This document shows, one piece after another, positions 21,865-36,712 of a stretch of 64,000 nucleotides of DNA. Every line of letters starts with the position of its first letter. Within the stretch, counting starts at the first letter, position 1. Origin of the DNA: Entophlyctis helioformis (taxonomy: Eukaryota; Chytridiomycota; Chytridiomycetes; Chytridiales; Chytriomycetaceae); NCBI GenBank assembly GCA_025526915.1, contig JAHLKH010000046.1, forward strand, positions 95,187 through 159,186. Direction: 5' to 3'. The translations under genes were made by a program, and so were the position numbers. Below the pieces are notes generated by a model. That model worked only from the letters and a program-made list of their open reading frames with translations. It was not told the DNA's origin and searched no databases.

Positions 21865-23187
21865 ATGTCACTCTGGAATCTCGTCATGTTCTTCTCGGGC
21901 CGTCCCCTTGGTGGCGCCAAGAGCAGCCGTGTTGCACCACGCTCGTCCAAGCGCATCCCAGCCAGCGACAGCGCGATGCAAACCAGCCATGGCACTCTTG
22001 CAGAGGAACCCTGTACGTCGCACCATCCCAAAGTTCCCTTGCACTCCACTTGCTGTGATTGTGCATCCATTCAGACACACAGACACCGTACGAGCAAGTC
22101 CACTGACACGCATGTCTATGCCTGGCTGTGCGCCACTGTTCGGTCGTCGCTGTTGCCGCTCCCGTTGCCCTTTGTCCATTGCAGCGCTCCCTGTCCTTCC
22201 ACCATTCCCTCCTTCGAATCCCATTACAATCATCTGGCGGCCATCTGCGTCGCTCCTCGACTCGTGCCATGGCGATCGCGAGCTGGCCATGACACACATT
22301 GATCAGAGCCGTCTCGACCATCGCACTCAGGCTTCGCATGTCCATACAGCTTGGTCGCTTTCGTCGCAATCGGATGAGCCAGTGGCCAAACTGATGATGG
22401 CAAGAGCATTGAGGGAGATGTCCAGCCAGGACACTTTGACTCGCCCGGGTATGTCTTGTCCTTTGTTGATTGCCGTGAGCCATGCGTGCATGCATGCATG
22501 CCTGCATGGGTGTCGGTCTGCGCATCCAGCGGTGCGTTTGACAGGCAATGCTGCTCACATTCGAGTGTGCAACAGCAGCACACCTGCGATCAGCACATGG
22601 CAGCAAACGTTGGCAGCAAGACCGCCACACTGCCATCGGCTGTTTGGCTTCCAAGCCACCTGCTAACCGCAGACTGACCATACCGACCACTGCTCGTGTG
22701 TCAGCCAACGAGCGCAACTCGGCAGCCAGCCGACACGCGTCCAAGCATGCCCATCGCTCGTCGGCAGCTACCAAACCTCCGTGCTCATCTCACACAGAGC
22801 AGAACCAGACGCAAGAGCACAGCCATGACAAGCGAAAACCCACGCATACTGGCCAGCAGTCAGACGACGCACTGCTGGTTTGCACCGCCGATGTCTCGAC
22901 CAACACCAACAGCAATCCAGAGCGACTGCATGTCGCTGTGTCAGGAAGCGATTCCGCATCACTCGCGAGCGGCAGACGGTGTGCTGACCTTTGAAGACAT
23001 TCCGCTGTCCACCATCACGTCGTTCACGCGCCAGGCTGGCCACGATGCGCTCGAGATCGTGTACGAGGACGTGGCGAGTCTGTGCACAGCTCGCATCACG
23101 CCGCGCGACATGCGAGTGCTCAACGAGATGTTTGTTGACGAGGCATGCAAGATGATGCTGGACGAGTTTGAGATGGACGACGAGTGA
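21865..23187 (+). CDS. Tentative multi-exon gene, unknown product
   Basis: Exon 21865-22012 (MSLWNLVMFFSGRPLGG) has a strong GTACGT donor. It joins in phase to 22185-22448, which follows a pyrimidine-rich TTTGTCCATTGCAG acceptor and ends at a GTATGT donor. A later open stretch, 22825-23187, ends in an acidic, coding-like C-terminus (ITSFTRQAGHDALEIVYEDVA to EFEMDDE). The exons between 22520 and 22825 could not be fixed, so these may be one or two genes. No family is recognised. Confidence 0.35.
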
Positions 23188-24370
23188 TTGGCAGCATGCA
23201 TTGAATGAAGGCATCAAAGGACAGTGGATGGCCAGAATGAGAGTCCCAGAACGAGTGGAGAGAGTAGCAAGATGCCAGTCATTCTGGAGGCTCTGGTCAA
23301 ACTCGGAATGGCGGAAAGCAAGCCATCAGCCGTGGATGCCAGCAGATGGGAACTGTGCTCGCCTGGTAGGATCAGATGGCCGGCGATTGACGACCCAATG
23401 GATGTGCAGCTGCGATGGCAGCGGCCGTGGGCTCAGCGGTCCCGTGATGCTCGCCCTGCATGGAGCGCCTTGTCAGCACAGCCGATGTGCGCACGTGTGC
23501 ACCAGACGCGTGGGTAGTATGGCGCGCACCGAGTGCCGAGTGCAAGTTTGAAGAGAGACGCATTCGACGCATCACAACTTGGCACGCTTGCATCGCAACT
23601 TGACCCGATATCCAACATGCCCATCGTCACAACCACCACGCCGCCAGCCACTCCATCGCCTGTCGCCACTTGCAGCGTGTTCTCGTGCCTGGGCAGACGC
23701 AAGAACGCCAGTGCCCATGCAAGGATGCCGCCGACAAGAGCGCCAACAACCACAACCACAACCACAACAACCACGCAGACTGCTCGCGACTTGGCTGGCC
23801 CGACTGCCCAGCCTCGTGCACCGCTGCAAAGTATGATCCCTTCCTCACACTCGCTCCGCACCTTTCATCTGCGCAGTCCACGTACCAGCCATGGCATGAG
23901 TTGCTGACTGCGATCATGCACTGCAGGCTGTCTGGCGAGGCAGTCGAGCAGGTGGGTCCAGACAGACACGGCGTGGGGACTTGCACGGCGTCGATCGGTG
24001 TCGTTTTCCGAGGACACGCTCGACACGCCGTTGGCTCGCACCAGCATGCCAAGAGCCACGCTTTGGCAGAAGACTGTGGCGGCAGTCGCTGCTGCATTCT
24101 CGGCTGTGACTGCGAGGCTCGGCGGCCAGCCAGCTGCAGCTGTTGATGTCCGCAGCGAGCATCGTGTGCAGCAGCAGCAGCAACGCCGGCGAGGCGGCAC
24201 TGCAGAGCAGCACAAGCCAGCCTGCCGATGCAGCCTGTGCGCAAGGTGAGCGTGCCGAGTGCACCAGTGAATGCATGCAGCTGAGCCACTCACGCGACCG
24301 GCTGTGCACGATCTTGGTTCGCACAGACCCACTCTCGCCGTCCGTCTCTCACGATGGCTCGTTGGCCACT
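23188..24370. other. No confident gene
   Basis: ORFs are short and overlap in all frames. A Thr/Pro-rich stretch starting with an ATG at 23617 and ending at a GTATGA donor at 23831 could be an exon, but no phase-compatible continuation was found. A CAACCACAACC repeat lies near 23748-23772. Confidence 0.4.
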
Positions 24371-26467
24371 ATGAACGACCCGATCGCCGCAAGCACATTG
24401 ATGCCTCGATGCAGCGGCATCAGCGGCACAAGCGGCACCAGCAGCACAAGCAGCAGCTCAACAAGACGCAGCCGGCTCCTCCCCGACATCAGCCACGACA
24501 CGCATCCAGCCATCCCGTTTCCACACTTTGAGATCAGCGCCAACGTCAAAGCCTCGCTCGACGGCCACCCGCTGGTGTGCACGGCCGTCATCAACAACTC
24601 GGGCATCCATCTGACGAGCCACGAGGCATGCCGAGTGTCGGCCACCCTGTGGCTGCCAGCCGAGCACCGCATCGACATTGAGACGCGCCGAGTGTGGTGG
24701 AGCGAGCTCGTGGACAGCGGGTACATGCTGGATATCGTCCTTGACAACGACCACTCGCTGCTGCGGCTGTACACGACGGACGTCGGCGACGCCAATGCGC
24801 TTGCGTTTCTGCGAGAGGCGGCTGCGTTGCTGTGAGTGGCCGACTGGCTGCTGGCGCATGGATGGATGGATGGATCCAATGAACAAGCGTGATTGTGGTC
24901 CTTGTGAGTTGGAGGGACGAGTGGCGAGTGGCGAATGTGGTGGATAGATGGATGGATGGATGAGTGGATCCATCAGTGGATGGCACAAGCAGCGCAAGAT
25001 GTGACGCCAAACCCCAGGCGAGTCGGCATTCGCCCCTTGGTTCAACCGCATCCACTCGCGACTCGAGCTGCGCGTCACGTATCCCTCGCTTGTGTTCAGC
25101 GAGATGGCACTTGCTGGCATCAGCGACATGAGATCAGTCTGCGCGACCAGTCGACGCTCGGCTTCTCTCGCTTTGCACTTCAGCGCGTGCACAGTCTCCA
25201 ACGCAGGGACGGCGGTCGCACCATCCGGACATGGATCTTTGTGACCGAAGATGAGCTCACCAAGGTGGTTGTGCAAGTGCCGAGCGTGGACGGATGCGAT
25301 GATGGGCAGTGTCGTGGGACGGACGGATGAAGGCTGCCGCCCACGTAGGGATGGCTGGATCTTCAGGTTTACGAGAGGACTTGGTTACAGTGGAGTCAGC
25401 CTCGAGCTACTCCAGCAGTACGACGACGGATACGATTGACGATGGGTTGGCTTCATTGGGCAATAAACGACACACACACACACTTGGTTACAGTGGAGTC
25501 AGCCTCGAGCTACTCCAGCAGTACGACGACGGATACGATTGACGATGGGTTGGCTGAGGGAAAGCCAACACCACCTCCTCGCGTCTCGTCATTCATGCGT
25601 CACGGCTGTCTGCCACGCGATCCACATCCTCTCTGCCACGTGCACCACCCCTTAGCTCGGCTCAGAATGCATCGCCCGTGCACATCCGCCACATGATCGG
25701 GAACCTCCGACATCCCATCTGCAGCCATGCCTCTGTCGTGGTCCACGACAGGCAGTCGCTCGCATTCATCCAGGAGATATGCATGATCCTCAGACGCAAC
25801 AAGATCGTTGATCTCTCGTGCAGACGTCGTGCAACAGTTGATCTGTCTCGCTGTGTGGATTGTTGCAATGAAGGCGATGGCGTCTTGAGTGTCGATGGTG
25901 GATGCAAGGTCACGCATGGCTTGCATGTATCCTGCCACTCAGCCTGCGACCAACCGATGCCTGGACCGATGTGCAACCTGCATGCACTTGGCGAGACAGC
26001 CGGATGCGATCTGGATGCAGCAAGACGGCAGCATCAGCACTTCAACTTGGCAAAGCGATCCACTCGATATGGACATGCAGCATGCAACGTCATAGGAATG
26101 CACATGCTGGCTGGTTCACATGGCAAGCGACTTGCAGCTGATCAGAGATGGCAGGCTCGCCATGCCGGTGGCTGCCATCAGTGAGTGTTGTGGCTGGCAC
26201 AGCATGATCTGGCGACTGAGGCTGAGCAGGCGACAAGATCGACAGACGCCAACAGTCACAGTCACAGCCACAGTCACAGCCACGATGTACAAAGGCGGCT
26301 TCATTATGGATGGGTTCACAGGCGGGGATGTTCATGTGCTGCAGTCCATGTCAAAGGCACAGCTGCTTGATCTGGCGGCAGCCAACAGCAGCAGCAACTC
26401 GTACGACTGGCTGCTCGTGCGGCTGTTGCCGGGAGTGCCAGGGAGTGGCAGTCCAAGTTCCACGTAG
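24371..26467 (+). CDS. Tentative multi-exon gene, unknown product
   Basis: Exon 24371-24831 (conserved-looking PFPHFEISANVKASLDG, ETRRVWWSELVDSGYMLDIV) ends at GTGAGT in phase 2. It joins frame-compatibly to 25018-25313 (RFALQRVHSLQRRDGG, IFVTEDELTKVVVQVPS), then in phase 1 to an exon beginning after TTACAG at 25391 or at its duplicate 25494 (ESASSYSSSTTTDTIDDGLA). A plausible last pair is about 26120-26170 and 26277-26467 (FIMDGFTGGDVHVLQSMSKAQ). Exons between 25600 and 26120 were not resolved, so this could be two genes. No family is recognised. Confidence 0.35.
25379..25555. repeat. 103-bp tandem duplication spanning a splice acceptor
   Basis: A 74-bp sequence at 25379-25452 is repeated without change at 25482-25555, a period of 103 bp. 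The unit contains a possible 3' splice site (GGTTACAG) and the start of the following Ser/Thr-rich open stretch. Since 103 is not a multiple of three, only use of the second copy reads on into the longer frame. Confidence 0.95.
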
Positions 26468-27594
26468 CGTGCCGCAGCGAGAAGGATTGCAGCTGGCGTT
26501 CTAGGAGGTGTTGGTGTGGTTGTGGTTGTGGTTGTGGAGCCGCAAACGAGCGGCTGATGCTTGGTCGGATATGCTCTGGCCCGTTTGCTGCTGTTACTGC
26601 TGGCATCGCTGCTGTCGGACTCCGCAGCTCTCTTCTTGGATGTTCTCGCTGGCATCGCGAGAGGGTGCTGCTCAACAATCAACACAGCGGCGGTTGGTGC
26701 TGCATTGGCGTCCGTGCCGTGGCAGCCGAGACCACTAACCAACTGGCCGCACAGACATTCACACCAGACACATGTCAGTCTTCTGCAGTCCCCGTCTCGG
26801 TCTTCTCGGTCCGTCAGAGTCTCAGTCGTGGTCTCTCATCACAAGTCGCGCTCTGATGGCGCGTCTGACGCGACGCTCTGACGCGATGCCAGAGCCAATA
26901 TGGCGCGCAGCAGCAGGGCAACGAGCAGCCAAAAACAGAAGGCGGGAGAGGGACAGGGCAGACACGCAGATGGTATGGCGGGGATGCATGCGCACGTGTG
27001 TGGTGTGTGCGAACGAGCAAGCGAGTGTGCCTGCTGTGTGCGTTGCGCTTGTCAAGCGAGGGCGGTGTGATGTTCTGGATCCGCTTACCTCGCCGTGGTA
27101 CGCTGTGCTGGCTGCCGCCTTGCGCTTGCCTTTGGAGCGACGTCGGCTTCGTGCGGCGGCGATTGCATGGTGGCTTTGTCTTGGCCAACGGATACGGTGC
27201 AGCGAGGACAACAGCGGGTCTGGAAGGAATGCGGTTGCTGCGGCGGCATGCTTCAGAAGGACGTGCGTTCTGGCCAACTGTTGGCACGGTGGTTGCAATG
27301 TCTGCTACTCTGCGATCATGCGTGGCAGCAAGAGTGGGATGGATGGGAGTCGGAGTGGTGGTGGTGGCAATGCCTCTGATGGTCAGCATATTGCTAGTGT
27401 TCGCCTGTGCTGCTTGGTTGTGCTGCTTGTGCTGCTTGTTGCTTGTTGTTCAGACAGCTGGGAACCCACATCAATCTGCCCAGACGCCACTTGGTCGGCC
27501 AAGCTCATCATATTAGGGTACCAGCCAGCCACCAATTAGTGCAACCAAAATGAACATTTATTAAGATCAGAAGTATGATGAGCCAAACCATGGC
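26468..27594. other. No confident gene; weak minus-strand coding signals
   Basis: Two minus-strand starts look coding-like: 27511 (MMSLADQVASGQIDVGSQL) and 26655 (MPARTSKKRAAESDSSDAS, a nuclear-type basic/acidic start). A basic stretch ending at a GAG|GTAAGC donor near 27090 lies between them. No phase-consistent model could be built through them, and the 26655 frame runs back over the tentative plus-strand exon. Confidence 0.35.
27557..27562 (-). terminator. Poly(A) signal AATAAA of sphingosine kinase gene
   Basis: On the minus strand AATAAA lies about 33 nt past the stop codon of the sphingosine kinase gene, a typical polyadenylation signal distance from the stop. Confidence 0.55.
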
Positions 27595-29949
27595 CTACAC
27601 ATGAACAACAACTTCGGGCTGCATCTTGTGTCCAAACTCCCGCTGGAACGCAGACTCCCACCGTCCATCGTCCAGCCAGGACGGAATAATCACATTGAGC
27701 ATACTCGGAAACACCTCGACGGTGATGGGTGCATATTCGACTTCTTCACCTGACACGTCCATGATGCCCGCACGCTTGGTTGACCGCTTGGCGGGTGCTG
27801 TTGATCCAACACTGTCGCGACGCGAGAAGGTGCGCTTGAGCACGAGCGGCGACTGGGACGTCTGGGCATGCAGGCTGGGTGCACTGGCGGGTTCGTCTGC
27901 ATCAACAGCCACTTCTGAAGACGACGACGATGGCGACATGTGCTGGGCGGGTGTTGAAGGCACAGAAGTGGAGGCAGTTGCAGGAGTAGACGTCGACGAC
28001 GAGCCGGCAGACGGCACATTGTACACCCACGACTCGGGTTCAAGCACAAACGCAGACACCTGGGCGTGTCGAATGAACGGAAGCGCCATGTGCGCTCCAT
28101 GCTCGCTGTCCAGCACAATCTGCAACGTATCCCAGCTGGTCATCTTCTCTGACCAGATGACAGAGATCTTGCCGTCGTCCAGGTGGCCGTGTGGCGCAGC
28201 CAGAAAGTCGGTCGACACCCATGGCGCGTTGGTTGCAAGGAAGAACTGAAAGTAGGTGTCGAACTGGAGCGGCCAGTTCTTGTACGAGTCAGACCCGACC
28301 GCAGTGTAGCGCGATGGCGGGCCATGCTGGACGTTGGACGGGTCTCGCGCTGCAGTCGGCGTCGCACCAATGCGGTCGAGACGGTACTGCTCAGCGCGGT
28401 CGGCAGGCAGCATGTACAGCCGGCCCTTGTAGTTGCGGAACCGCAGCAGGCGAACGATTGCAGCCATGATAAAGCGCGACGAGCCAAGGAAACGGAACCG
28501 TTCCGACTCGATGTCCACGTCGGCGAGAAAGGCCCACATGACGAGCAGGTGCGAGAACATGCGGATGTTGTTCTGTGTGTACGAGAAGATGTCGATCTTC
28601 TTGGTGTGGCACTTGATTGCAGCGAACATGGCGAGCTCGGGATGTGCGATGTCGAGACACTTTGACATGGCGTTTGCAGAGCCCGATCCGATGATGCCGA
28701 CCGGCAGCCTGCTTGCCGTTTCCCAGTCGGGCCGCGTGAAGAGACCGTTGATAAACTCGTGGAACACGCCGTCGCCAGAAATAGTGGTAGCGGACCTGTA
28801 CTGCGAGACGTCCAGCTCGTGGGCGATGGTTGATGCGTGCATGGAACTCTGTGTCTCTGTCAAGGCGATCGGCAGGCCAGATGCCAGTCGGCGTTAGCCA
28901 AGGAAGAATGCGGTGCACGACGCAGATCCGTCAATGTGCTCACCAATGAGCTGGTGGTCGCTGAAGAGACCAGCCATGCGCAGAAAGGGAACGACGATTG
29001 TGTGGTAGCGCTGTCTGGACTGCTTGGTGCCGCCAAAGGGATTGAGCACAAAGAGCATTTTTCGGCCATCTGGATCGCAGATCATGGGTTATCGTCGTGC
29101 AAATGGTCACATGGCGAGATTAGTCAGCACGAGCACCAGTTGGAGCAGGCAGGCAAGCAGGCAGGCAGGCAGGCAGGCAGCAGACTCGAGCAGTGTTGGC
29201 GCACCATAGCGGTCCGGATACAAAGCGTTGAGGATGGTATCGACAGCCTCGCGTGCACCGGCAGCAGTTGCGGCCTTGAACTTGATCTGCCGCAGCTTGG
29301 GCTGCTTTGGGTTTCCCGCCTTGTCCTTGGTGATCACCAGCGCAAACACCATCCAGAAGCCGGTTGGCTCGTCGACGATGGTGTCGCTGACGGCGGTGTA
29401 GCCCTCCGAGTCCGAGCCGCACAGGCCGTCCGAGGACTTGAGGGAGGCTGCCTTGGGCGTGACGTGGGCAGCGCCAATGATGATGTCAAAGGACAGCGAG
29501 GAGTCTGTCGGCGGCCTTGTCGTTAGTGGTCATGTGCGTGGCGTTTCAGGCGAGGAGTGCGATGGCGTTGAGACGCTGGCTGACGGCGCAGTGACTGGGG
29601 CGTCGCTAGGCTGCGGGGCGTCACTAGGCAGCACGGCTGCACGGCTGCTTTGATTGAGCTCGTGGAAGCAGCAGCTACGACAACAGCTACGACAACAGCC
29701 GCAACAGCAGCAACAAACGCAACAGGCAATCGCCGACTCACCGTTGCCTGCCGAGTCGGCCCATCGCAGCTGGCTGGCCTCAGGCATGATCGACACTTGG
29801 ACGGCTGCGCCTTTGGCGGGCGATGGCGTCGGGCCGCTGACGAGGCTGCTGCTGCTTGCGCCGGCGCTGCTCGCTGCGGCCACAGTGCCGCTGGCATTGC
29901 TGTGCGTGTCAAAGAGCAGCTCGTGGCCCTGCATGTTGTGGTTCGGCAT
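27595..29949 (-). CDS. Sphingosine (long-chain base) kinase
   Basis: Four exons, 29742-29949, 29205-29504, 28944-29069 and 27595-28856, join in phase to 631 residues. The lipid-kinase core is clear: nucleotide loop GRKMLFVLNPFGG, then LIETQSSMHASTIAHELD, then the catalytic SGDGVFHEFINGLFTRPDW and GIIGSGSANAMSK. This matches the diacylglycerol-kinase-type catalytic domain of sphingosine kinases. The N-terminal part (FDIIIGAAHVTPK, GFWMVFALVITKDKAGNPK) is PH-like. A Ser/Pro/Thr-rich insert of about 110 residues separates the two halves of the C-terminal lobe. The enzyme phosphorylates long-chain bases with ATP to form the signalling lipid sphingosine-1-phosphate or its phyto form, at membranes. 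Confidence 0.92.
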
Positions 29950-30171
29950 GCTCGTGTTGCTGGGAGTTGCCGGCGGAGGTTGCTGGCGGAGGTTGCCGGT
30001 TCAGTGAGGAAACAAAAATCATGCATCGGCACGCATTGGCCGACAGCCGTTTCAGTTGATCAGCAGAGTGCCCTGCTGGCTGCAGAGATGCGATACGCTG
30101 GCGCACAGGTTCGAGCCTTTAATCGAGCAGCATGGGCAGACATGATGGGTAGATGAGCCATAAAAGGCCCC

Positions 30172-34165
<3,994 letters not shown>

Positions 34166-34285
34166 CGTGTTGCGTTGTGCGCTGTACGTTGTGGAGGCAA
34201 GCCAGCAGCATATTAATTCCATTACGAAGACGGCACCACACGCACAAGCCGCCAACAAAGCCATATTGCCCTGAGCCAAACTCAA

Positions 34286-36240
34286 TCAGATGTCGTCAAA
34301 CGGGTTCTTGTGTGCCGGCTGTGGCGAGCTTGGCATTCTCGGCGCATGCGATCCAGATCCCGCCAATGCGTTGAGGCTCGGCGACCCTGGTGCACCCCCT
34401 GCAGCGCGTCTCTCGCTTGCAATGCCACCACCGTTGCTACCACCGCTGGTACCGGTCAGACGCGATAGGTCGCCCGAGGAAGCGCGGGTGAGGAACGCAT
34501 CATGGTGGCTGCCGGCAATCTTGCCAAACAGGTTGATGTTCGAGGACGAGCCCTTGGATGCACCGGCACCACGCGACAGCGAGGGCGTCGAGGGCTTGGA
34601 AGTCGGCGGCGACTGCGAGTGTGCGCCGTTGGAAGCCACAGACTGGGGCGCGGCCGCTGACGACTGCGGTCGACGATCGGTTGAGAAGAGCGCGGATGTA
34701 CGTGGAGATCGCTTCGATTGGGGGGACAGCGTGCTTGAGATGGACGTGGCTTGCTGCGGGGGAATGCCACTGATTGGACTCGTGCCGTGAGGATGGGCAT
34801 GAGGATGAGCATGAGCATGAGGATGAGCGTGGCTGGTCATTGGAGACTTGGCCTGCGACGATCCTTGAGACGGCTGCTGGACCTTGGCGGACGCTGGTGG
34901 CGGGATCAAGTACGGACCAGTGTTGGTGCTGCTTGTCGTTGAAGATCGCGTGGCTGCCTTGCTCATTGCAGCGGCGGGTCCTTGGACATCTGAGCTCCAT
35001 GCAGGACGCACAGTCATCGGGCTCATGACATACGGCGACGGCGCATTGTCTGTCTCGCGGATAGCGACCATGGCGGGTGCACGGACACTTGCCATGGCAT
35101 CCTTGATGGGCGAGCCACTCGATGCACTTGCAACGCTGCGGCGATCGTTTGAGAGCGTTTCCAGCGACGCGCTTTGGATGGACCGACGGCGCTCAGAGGC
35201 GGGCATGGCAAACAGGTTCTTGGCACCCAGGACGCCGGCAGCAACAAAGACATTGCCGTCCACGTACCGCGACGACGGGCCGTGCTTGGTCTCCATCCAC
35301 AGCGTCACGCCAATCAGACCCAGCAGCCATGCAGCGTACACAAGATAGTACATGGGCGACGGCTGGATCACGCGCAGTCTCTCTGCAAGAAAGATGCCAA
35401 ACGGCATGTTGACGACGGCAAGAGCAAAGACGGATCGGCCAAGGTACGCATGGGCACGGTCGTACCACGGAACTTTGACGTGGTCGGGATTGTGGTTGGC
35501 TTGGATGCCGATGCCCAGGAGAAGCTGCGCGAACACTCCAAAGACGACCAAGTAGCCAAGGAATGGGTGGATGCCATACGACCCGCGGACGCCAGACTGA
35601 GGACGGTCTTGCGGGGCGTCGTCAGAGACTTGGAGTGCCATGAATGCAGCGTCTGCAGCAGACGCACGACGGACAATGAGGAGCGAGGCTGTGACCGTCA
35701 AGGCAGATATCGACACGAGCGTGATGTGGATACGCAGCCACCAGTCCTCGAGCATTTCCTGCGATTTGTTCAGTACGGCCGCGCATTGTCACCGAACGTG
35801 CACCAATCACGGGGGATTGTTCAGAGTGATGCGTTAGACAATGGCCGCAGCAGACATTCGTCTCATTGCAGGGCGACGCAGGGCGATGCAGAGCGATGCA
35901 AGGACAGCACGGTGTGCGAACAACACACACACACTGGCTGGCGGACTGCCGGACTGACCTTGAAGAAGCGAGATATGATGATGGCGCTCGGAATGAGAAC
36001 GCCAAACGCAAACACCATGAGGATGGCTGCAGCAACGCTTGGTCAGCCATCAGATCCGGACAATGCATAGCCGCATTGGCTATTAAGCTGTGCAGAAACG
36101 CGGGCCATGCACCGATCGCAGGCGGGCATGTCTGGCCAGAACCCACCATGCAAGCGGATCGTCTGTGCAACGCTGGCGGTGACTGGCGTCATTGCAGCCA
36201 GCTCGGGCGCCAGCATGTGCGGGTCGTATTCGTCGGACAT
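34286..36240 (-). CDS. Cytochrome b561-family membrane protein with His-rich tail
   Basis: Exons 36147-36240, 35959-36026 and 34286-35758 encode 544 residues. Five or six transmembrane helices carry the four conserved His expected to bind two b hemes: RLHA, RIHI, GIHPFLGY and RAHAYLGR. This fits the eukaryotic b561/FRRS1-type domain, which moves electrons across membranes and often reduces ferric iron or regenerates ascorbate. There is no N-terminal DOMON or reeler domain; only about 30 residues precede helix 1. The C-terminal 330 residues are Ser/Pro-rich and probably cytosolic, with a SHAHPHAHAHPHAHPHG stretch that could bind metal. It is divergent to the SHPRH-like gene. Confidence 0.85.
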
Positions 36241-36712
36241 GATGTGCGCGGCTCTGTCTGTCAACTTATGGTGTTGCTGAGGCTGCGTTGGTGGCGATCG
36301 GCTAGTCGGGAGTCGGGCGTGCCTGTGACGACACAAGCGAGATTCCTTTGTTGCAAAGCAGAGAGTTGTGCAAAGCACAATGCCGCCACCAGATCTGGCG
36401 ATGAGGGTGTTTCGAGATTGCTCGCCAACGAGATGTCCGCGTCGCGTTCCGGGCAACGGGATCCCCGGGCGTGTGTGGAGAGCCAGGCGACGTCGGCCAG
36501 GACGCCGCAATGGGCGTGTCTGGCGAGGGTCAGGCAAGGGTCTGTGAAGCAACCATCGACGGCGTGTCTGCGCGGCCTGTGCAGCAGCATCCGAGATCGC
36601 GGCCAGGCTCGCGACTACTTCCCCAATAGTCGCAAGTGCACGAAGGCAGATGCAGATGCAGATGCAGACGCCGATGCAGATGCAGATGCAGGACAGAGGC
36701 TGCCTGTGCTGG
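36241..36712. other. Divergent intergenic region
   Basis: This is the 5' region shared by the b561 gene (minus) and the SHPRH-like gene (plus). A GCAGAT repeat lies at about 36645-36690. No gene is supported. Confidence 0.5.

Noticed and set aside
21884..22774. 296-codon minus-strand ORF in the gene-poor region
   Set aside because: No domain or plausible splice signals. The plus strand carries better exon candidates with strong donors.
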